Shown here one piece after another: positions 59,051 to 64,000 of a stretch of DNA of 64,000 nucleotides (positions within the stretch are counted from its first letter, which is position 1; each line of letters starts with the position of its first letter). Origin of the DNA: Kribbella sp. NBC_01245 (GTDB taxonomy: Bacteria; Actinomycetota; Actinomycetes; Propionibacteriales; Kribbellaceae); the NCBI RefSeq assembly GCF_036226525.1, contig NZ_CP108487.1:1612001-1676000 (forward strand). Direction: 5' to 3'. The notes below the pieces were generated by a model. The model was not told where the DNA came from, made no database searches, and was given only the letters and a program-made list of their open reading frames with translations. The position numbers were made by a program, and so were the translations under genes.

Positions 59051-59605
59051 TCAGGCCTTCGGCTGGTAGTGGAGGGCAGTGATCCCGCACTCGAAGGGCG
59101 TCGCGGCAACGAGGGTCAGCGCCGTGCTGGCCTTGGGGAAGACGGGCATGCCGGCGCCGATCGCGGTCGGGTTGACCAGCAGGTGGAGGTCGTCGATGAG
59201 GCCTTCGGCGATGAGGCTGGCGACGAGCGTGCCGCCGCCGTACACGATGAGGTCGCCGCCCGGCTGCGCCTTGAGGTCGTTGACGATCTTCGCCAGGTCA
59301 CCGCCGGCGACGACGGTGTTGTCCCAGGGCGACTCGGTCAGGGTGTTCGTGATGACGACCTTGGGCGTGTTGTTCATCTTGTCGATGGACGCCTGATCCT
59401 CACCCTCGGGCTGCGACGCCCAGGCCGGGATGAACCCTTCGGCAAGCTTGCGGCCCAGCACGATCGTGTCAACCGGCTCGGTCAGCGCATCGAGATAGGC
59501 GTTGATGTCGTCCGCCCAGTCGAAGGTCATCCAGTCCATCTCGCCATTCGGGCCGGCCATGTAGCCGTCGACGCTGACCTGGACCTGCAGCTTGAGCTTG
59601 CGCAT
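59051..59605 (-). CDS. RibD C-terminal/dihydrofolate-reductase-like protein
   Basis: 184 residues from ATG 59605 (GAGAGGAA upstream). LKLQVQVSVDGYMAGPNGEMDW, IVLGRKLAEGFIPAW, PGGDLIVYGGGTLVASLIAEGLIDDLHLLVNPTAIGAGMPVF. Complete, unlike the frame-shifted relative at 6751. NADPH-dependent reductase by family, substrate unknown. Confidence 0.9.
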   Translation of the reverse strand: MRKLKLQVQVSVDGYMAGPNGEMDWMTFDWADDINAYLDALTEPVDTIVLGRKLAEGFIPAWASQPEGEDQASIDKMNNTPKVVITNTLTESPWDNTVVAGGDLAKIVNDLKAQPGGDLIVYGGGTLVASLIAEGLIDDLHLLVNPTAIGAGMPVFPKASTALTLVAATPFECGITALHYQPKA

Positions 59606-59682
59606 GAAGGTGGTTCCTCTCGAATTGCTGCTGATGCCATTGCGTCGAACCACCATCAGCCAGATCGACACCCGGCATGAAA

Positions 59683-59710
59683 ACGGCGGCGGCCGAGGGG
59701 CCGCCGCCGT
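59683..59710 (-). terminator. Terminator of lipoamide dehydrogenase gene
   Basis: 12-bp perfect G/C stem (59683-59694 with 59699-59710), GAGG loop, then TTT on the minus strand, 16 bases after the lpd stop. Confidence 0.8.
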
Positions 59711-59725
59711 ACGAGGAGAGCTGGA

Positions 59726-61123
59726 TCAGAAGTTGATCATGTGGCCTTCGAGGCCGTGGATGGCCTCCTTGAGGGCCTCGCTCAGCGTGGGGTGCGCGTG
59801 CACGTTTCGGGCGAGTTCCTTGGTGGTGAGGTCCCACTGCTGGGCCAGCGTCAGCTCGGGCAGCAGCTCGGTGACCTCAGGCCCGATCAGGTGGCCGCCG
59901 AGCAGCTCGCCGTACTTGGCGTCGCTGATCAGCTTCACGAAACCGGTCGGGTCGCCCAGACCGTGCGCCTTGCCGTTGGCCGTGAAGGGGAACTTGGCGA
60001 CCTTGACGTCGTACCCCTTCTCGCGCGCCTGCTCCTCGGTGTAGCCGAAGCTGGCGATCTGCGGCTGGCAGAAGGTGGCCCGCGGGATCATCACGTACTC
60101 GAGTTCCATCGTCTCGTGCCCGGCGATGGTCTCGGCCGCGATCACGCCCATCGACTCGGCCGCGTGCGCCAGCATCAGCTTGGCGGTGACGTCACCGATG
60201 GCGAAGATGTGCGGCACGTTCGTCCGCAGGAAACCGTCCACGGCGATGGCGCCACGGTCGGTGAGCTGCACGCCGGTCTTGTCCAGGCCGTAGCCGTCGA
60301 CGCGCGGCTGGAAGCCGATCGCCTGCATCACCTTGTCGGCCTCCAGCACCTGCTGGTTGCCGTCCTTGCCGGTGACGGTGACCTTCACCTTGTCGCCGGA
60401 GTCGTCGATCGAGTCCACCCGAGTCGAGGTGAGTACGTCGACGCCGAGCTTGCGGTACTGCTTGGCGAGCTCCTTGCTGACCTCGACGTCCTCCAGCGGT
60501 ACGACCCGGTCGAGGAACTCGACGATCGTGACCTTGACGCCGTAGTTGGCCAGCACGTACGCGAACTCGACGCCGATCGCGCCGGCGCCCGCGATGATGA
60601 TGCTGCCGGGCAGCTCCTCGGTGAGGATCTGCTCCTCGTACGTCACGACGCGCTCGCTCAGCGTCGTACCGGGCAGGAGCTTGGTGGTCGCGCCGGCCGC
60701 GATGATGCAGTTGTCGAACGTGACGGTCTCGGACGAGCCGTCGTTCAGCGAGACGTCGAGGGTGTTGGCGTCGGTGAAGCTGCCCCACCCGTCGAACTCG
60801 GTGATGCCGTTCTTCTTCATCAGGAAGTGCACGCCCTTGACGCGGCCGTCGGCCACCTTCCGGCTGCGCTGCACGGCGGTCGGGAAGTCGAAGCTGACCT
60901 CACCGCTGATGCCGAAGGTCTTCGCCTCGGCCCGGAAGATGTGCGCCAGCTCGGCGTTGCGCAACAGCGCCTTGGAGGGGATACAGCCCACGTTCAGGCA
61001 GACACCTCCCCAGTACTTCTTCTCGATGATGGCGGTTTTCAGCCCGAGCTGGGCTGCGCGGATAGCCGCGACATACCCACCGGGACCGGCGCCGAGGACA
61101 ACAACGTCAAAGTGCGAGGCCAT
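59726..61123 (-). CDS. lpdA: Dihydrolipoyl dehydrogenase (E3)
   Basis: 465 residues from ATG 61123; the longer frame upstream has no start site of quality. FAD motif [21 protein letters not shown], active disulfide [19 protein letters not shown] motif [37 protein letters not shown] and C-terminal [13 protein letters not shown] with the catalytic His-Glu pair. Reoxidises dihydrolipoyl groups of the pyruvate and 2-oxoglutarate dehydrogenase complexes. Housekeeping gene. Confidence 0.95.
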   Translation of the reverse strand: MASHFDVVVLGAGPGGYVAAIRAAQLGLKTAIIEKKYWGGVCLNVGCIPSKALLRNAELAHIFRAEAKTFGISGEVSFDFPTAVQRSRKVADGRVKGVHFLMKKNGITEFDGWGSFTDANTLDVSLNDGSSETVTFDNCIIAAGATTKLLPGTTLSERVVTYEEQILTEELPGSIIIAGAGAIGVEFAYVLANYGVKVTIVEFLDRVVPLEDVEVSKELAKQYRKLGVDVLTSTRVDSIDDSGDKVKVTVTGKDGNQQVLEADKVMQAIGFQPRVDGYGLDKTGVQLTDRGAIAVDGFLRTNVPHIFAIGDVTAKLMLAHAAESMGVIAAETIAGHETMELEYVMIPRATFCQPQIASFGYTEEQAREKGYDVKVAKFPFTANGKAHGLGDPTGFVKLISDAKYGELLGGHLIGPEVTELLPELTLAQQWDLTTKELARNVHAHPTLSEALKEAIHGLEGHMINF

Positions 61124-61307
61124 GATCGGAAGAATAGTGGGTCGGGCCAGGCGGCCGAGCGTGAGGTTGGTCGCGCGCCGGGCAATGGGGTCACGGACGG
61201 TCACCGGGGCTGGTCCTGGTCCGGACTTACGCCTACTCTGGGGTTCGGTTACGGGGCCGGGGTAACACAGCGGTAGCCCGTGTCGTGAGGCGAGTGATGG
61301 GGGCCAG

Positions 61308-63443
61308 ATGCTGTTCCAGACCGGTGATCACCACCGCGCGAACCGGCGAGTCCGGATCGTGGCGCTGGGTGTGGTCCTGGCCGCGGTGGGCATCCCGATG
61401 GCGTACGCCGATCCGAGCCCCCCGCCGCCTGCGTCCGTCACCGATGTGAACCGGTCGTACGAACAGCTCCAGGCCGAGGCCGCCGCGCTCCAGGCCGACT
61501 TCGCGAAGGCCACGATCGCCTATACGAAGGCCCTCGGTCAGTCGCAGCAGGCAGACGCCGTCGCCGACAAGGCCGAGCTCCTCGCCGCCCAGGCCAAGGC
61601 GAAGGCCGACGAACAGCGCGGCCTGCTCGGCCAGCTCACCGCCCAGGCCTACCAACTGGGCCTGCCGCTGGCTTTCGGACCGCAGCAGTTGATGTGGGCG
61701 CAGTCGCCCTTCGCGTCGAACCTGCCGCAGTTCGCCGACCGGCAGACCGCGATCGCCCAGGTCGGCAGCGACCAGGCCAAGCTCTACGAAACCGTCACGA
61801 CCCTCGTCGCCGCGGCCAACGTCGCGGCCGCCGACGCCACCGCCAAGCGCCAGGTCGCCAACCAGGCCGCCGCGAACGCGAAGGTGCTCGACGCGGAGGT
61901 CCGGCGCAAGGCCGCCTCCGCCTCGGTCACGATGCAGGGCCAGTTGGCGGATCTCGCCGGCGCGAAGAAGATGTCGGCCCAGTTGCAGAAGTCCCGCAAC
62001 GACCAGGCCAAGTCCCGCTGGCAGACGTACCTGGCCGAGCTCGCCGCCGCCGGCGTGAAACCACCCAAGGCGGCGGCGCTGCGTGATCCAGCCAAGCTGC
62101 CGAAGGGCCTGCAGCCGCTCAAGGACTCGACCGGCGCCGTGATCCGGGGTGCGGCCTCGGTCGTCGACGGTGGCCGGACCATCCGCGTGCTGCCCGCCGA
62201 GACGATCAAGGCGGTGACTGCGGCCTTCGGGATCGTCGCGAAGAAGTACGGCGTATCCGGCACCGGCCCGGGCAGTTTCGGCTGCCTCGGCGCCACCCGC
62301 ACCGCCTGGAAGTCGTACACCGCGCTCCCCTCGCCCATCGACAAGGTCTACGCGAGCTACCAGAAGGTCTCGCCGAACTCGATCCAGCCCGGCGACGTCA
62401 TTGTCATGGGCAACGGCAGCACCGGCCTATGGCATATCGGTGTCGCCATCGACAACAGCGAGATGATCGCCGCCGACGAGACGAAGAAGTCGGTCGTCGT
62501 CACGGCCATTCCCGAGAGCTTCTTCGCGGCCGTGCGTCCCACCCTCGGCAAGCCGGCCAGCCCGCAGGTCGCGCCGGCCACCACGGCAGCCGCCGAGGCC
62601 TTCCGCTGCGGCGCCACCCAGACGTCGTACGACGTGGGCTCCGGGCAGTGGACGTGGCCGCTGGACGACGGGACGTACGAGATCGGGACGCCGTTCGGCC
62701 AGCCTGGTGGTCTCTGGATCACTGGGGTGCACACCGGCCAGGACTTCCCGGCTCCGCTTGGTACGGCTGTCCACGCGGTGACGGGTGGTGTCGTATCCGT
62801 CGAGCATCCGAGCTGGGCCGGCAACCTGGTCCGGATCGACCACGGCAACGGCATCGAGACGTTGTACGCGCACTTGAGCTCGGTGGCGGTCTCCCCCGGC
62901 TCCACCGTCGTACCGGGTCAGGTGATCGGTGCGGTCGGCAGCGAGGGCAACTCGACCGGCGCGCACCTGCACTTCGAGGTCCGTTCCGGTGGCGACCCGG
63001 TCAACCCGATGCCGTTCCTGGCCACTGGTGGCCTGAGCAACGGTGGCGACAGCTTCGGCAATGGCCTGATCCCGGTGTCTGAGCTGTGTGTGGCGACCAC
63101 TGGGCACCGCTTGCGCTGCGACGCCGCCTCGGCTTACAAGGCGCTCGCTACCGCTTACCAGGCGCACTTCGGCCGCAAGCTGTGTATTACCGACAGCTAC
63201 CGGTCGTACGACTCTCAGGTCTCGCTCTACCAGCGCAAGCCGTCTCTGGCGGCACTACCTGGTACGTCGAACCACGGCTGGGGTATCGCGGTGGACCTGT
63301 GCGGTGGCGCCGACAAGTTCGGTACTTCGCAGCACCGGTGGCTGCTGAGCAATGCGGGGAACTACGGCTGGAAGCTGCCGCGTTGGGCTCGTCAGGGCGG
63401 GAGTAAGCCGGAGCCTTGGCACTGGGAGTTCACGGGCGCGTGA
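61308..63443 (+). CDS. Multidomain peptidoglycan hydrolase: coiled coil, NlpC/P60-like, M23, VanY-type M15
   Basis: 711 residues, start ATG 61308 with GGGGG upstream. Signal peptide to about residue 34 ([18 protein letters not shown]). Residues 45-250: Ala/Gln-rich coiled coil. 300-410: NlpC/P60-like, with Cys in [12 protein letters not shown] and His in [10 protein letters not shown]. 440-570: M23 with HTGQDF, ETLYAHL and GAHLHFEV. 600-711: D,D-carboxypeptidase VanY/M15B with [29 protein letters not shown] and PWHWEF. Three catalytic folds for different peptidoglycan bonds in one secreted protein is unusual. Confidence 0.9.
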   Translation: MLFQTGDHHRANRRVRIVALGVVLAAVGIPMAYADPSPPPPASVTDVNRSYEQLQAEAAALQADFAKATIAYTKALGQSQQADAVADKAELLAAQAKAKADEQRGLLGQLTAQAYQLGLPLAFGPQQLMWAQSPFASNLPQFADRQTAIAQVGSDQAKLYETVTTLVAAANVAAADATAKRQVANQAAANAKVLDAEVRRKAASASVTMQGQLADLAGAKKMSAQLQKSRNDQAKSRWQTYLAELAAAGVKPPKAAALRDPAKLPKGLQPLKDSTGAVIRGAASVVDGGRTIRVLPAETIKAVTAAFGIVAKKYGVSGTGPGSFGCLGATRTAWKSYTALPSPIDKVYASYQKVSPNSIQPGDVIVMGNGSTGLWHIGVAIDNSEMIAADETKKSVVVTAIPESFFAAVRPTLGKPASPQVAPATTAAAEAFRCGATQTSYDVGSGQWTWPLDDGTYEIGTPFGQPGGLWITGVHTGQDFPAPLGTAVHAVTGGVVSVEHPSWAGNLVRIDHGNGIETLYAHLSSVAVSPGSTVVPGQVIGAVGSEGNSTGAHLHFEVRSGGDPVNPMPFLATGGLSNGGDSFGNGLIPVSELCVATTGHRLRCDAASAYKALATAYQAHFGRKLCITDSYRSYDSQVSLYQRKPSLAALPGTSNHGWGIAVDLCGGADKFGTSQHRWLLSNAGNYGWKLPRWARQGGSKPEPWHWEFTGA

Positions 63444-63483
63444 GATCCATAATTCGTTTTACCTCAGGACATAAGCTCTAATC

Positions 63484-63939
63484 GTGGCCGAGTCAACAAG
63501 TCCGGACCGCACGGACAAGAACATCACGTTGGACGCGCAGGACGACCGCTGGGAGTGGCGCCGGAAGATCCGGTCCGATCCCAAGAAGCACCTGATCTAC
63601 CGGATCGGTGTCGGGATCGTCGGCGGTATCTTCCTGATCGCTGCGCCGTTGACCGGCTGGTTGCCCGGTCCGGGCGGTATTCCGCTGTTCATCCTCGGTC
63701 TGGCGATCCTGGCGAGTGAGTTCGAGTGGGCGCAGCGGGCGCTCTACAAGGTCAAGGACTGGGTGAAGGTCCTCACCACCTGGACCGGCAAACAGCCCGC
63801 GTGGCTCAAGACGCTCGGCAGCATCGCCCTGTTCTGCTGCGTGCTCGTCGCCATCTGGCTCTACATGGCCGTCCTCGGCGTCCCCGGCTGGCTCCCCAAC
63901 TCCTGGGAAACCTGGCTACACGACCTCCCCCTCCTTTAG
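63484..63939 (+). CDS. PGPGW-family transmembrane protein
   Basis: 151 residues from GTG 63484. Polar N-terminus (ESTSPDRTDKNITLDAQDDRWEWRRKIRSDPKK), then LIYRIGVGIVGGIFLIAAPLTGWLPGPGGIPLFILGLAILASEFEWAQRAL with the LPGPGG core, an amphipathic helix, and a third membrane segment (LFCCVLVAIWLYMAVLG). Common in actinobacteria; function unknown. 40 bases after the peptidoglycan hydrolase gene on the same strand. Confidence 0.9.
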   Translation: MAESTSPDRTDKNITLDAQDDRWEWRRKIRSDPKKHLIYRIGVGIVGGIFLIAAPLTGWLPGPGGIPLFILGLAILASEFEWAQRALYKVKDWVKVLTTWTGKQPAWLKTLGSIALFCCVLVAIWLYMAVLGVPGWLPNSWETWLHDLPLL

Positions 63940-64000
63940 ACCTGACCTGTACTGGATGATGACGACGTCCGGGCGGCCGGTGGACTTCGTCGGCGCGGTG
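63916..64000 (-). CDS. Possible C-terminus of a gene entering from the right edge
   Basis: On the minus strand the last 20 or so codons all have G or C in third position and read TKSTGRPDVVIIQYRSG before a TAG at 63916-63918. It would overlap the PGPGW gene by 24 bases. A plus-strand ATG at 63957 is an alternative reading. Too short to decide. Confidence 0.3.
   Translation of the reverse strand, partial: TAPTKSTGRPDVVIIQYRSGLKEGEVV

Noticed and set aside
59741..61276. 511-codon plus-strand ORF opposite lpd
   Set aside because: Antisense of a housekeeping gene with all active-site motifs on the minus strand.
61230..61290. tRNA-like stretch with GGTTCG and GGTAACACAGCGG
   Set aside because: No cloverleaf can be formed with proper acceptor and anticodon stems.
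61124..61307. c-di-AMP (ydaO) riboswitch before the peptidoglycan hydrolase
   Set aside because: Such riboswitches are common before actinobacterial wall hydrolases, but I could not find the conserved core in this 184-base gap.

Overview
The window is chromosomal DNA of a high-GC actinobacterium. The grounds are strong G/C bias at third codon positions, frequent GTG starts, ATGA stop-start overlaps, F420-type LLM oxidoreductase, WYL, MerR/TipA and CGNR regulators, Tat lipoproteins, an AlkZ-like protein and a PGPGW membrane protein. The style fits Nocardioidaceae (Kribbella-like), but this is an inference because no rRNA or other taxonomic marker is present. I saw no tRNA, rRNA, CRISPR array or intact transposase.

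Layout. 1-1985: a peptide-type ABC importer (permease continues off the left edge). 2281-5808: a compact cassette of a 19-bp inverted repeat resembling the rifamycin-associated element (RAE), a GT1 glycosyltransferase, a HelD/HelR-type RNA polymerase helicase and a terminator; together they look like a two-layer rifamycin resistance operon. 5921-7349: ArsR-SRPBCC fusion coupled to a RibD-like reductase whose start is frame-shifted. 7515-8888: secreted GH5 cellulase behind a LacI-type palindrome. 8899-16827: AraC/VOC, a small secreted protein, LuxR-type regulator, drug-resistance UvrA-like ABC protein, VOC, methyltransferase, kinase and geranylgeranyl-reductase-like flavoprotein. 16841-18141: decayed GNAT gene, first copy of a composite palindromic repeat, M23 peptidase. 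18375-20424: short upstream ORF overlapping an OtrA/TetM-like ribosomal protection gene. 20428-26476: WYL regulator, RidA, SRPBCC, MerR with a divergent aldo/keto reductase, YbaK, MFS and LysR. 26604-30406: ArsR, LLM oxidoreductase, small membrane protein, second composite repeat, XRE-cupin regulator and divergent AzlCD exporter. 30463-34382: M23 endopeptidase, HTH-NB-ARC-TPR regulator, YciI. 34870-39209: carbohydrate ABC importer plus LacI repressor, separated by a perfect 27-bp inverted repeat. 39246-42696: SDR/MarR and MarR/MFS divergent pairs. 42740-48582: double SRPBCC, AlkZ-like protein, SGNH hydrolase, MBL hydrolase, NmrA-like protein and divergent LuxR regulator. 48590-51158: NikMN-NikQ-NikO nickel/cobalt importer. 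51213-55969: flavin disulfide reductase homologue, ArsR, DLH-like hydrolase, TipA homologue and an unknown protein. 56299-59047: CGNR regulator with MBL and MFS genes. 59051-63939: RibD-like reductase, lipoamide dehydrogenase, a three-domain peptidoglycan hydrolase and a PGPGW protein.

The region is rich in antibiotic-response functions (RAE/GT/HelR, UvrA-like ABC-F-style protein, ribosomal protection factor, TipA homologue, AlkZ-like protein, two or more drug-type MFS pumps) interleaved with small regulator-target pairs, most of which carry a visible palindromic operator between the two genes. The strongest candidates for something new are the composite palindromic element present at 17245-17480 and 28397-28770, whose stems show compensatory base changes, and the RAE-GT-HelR cassette.
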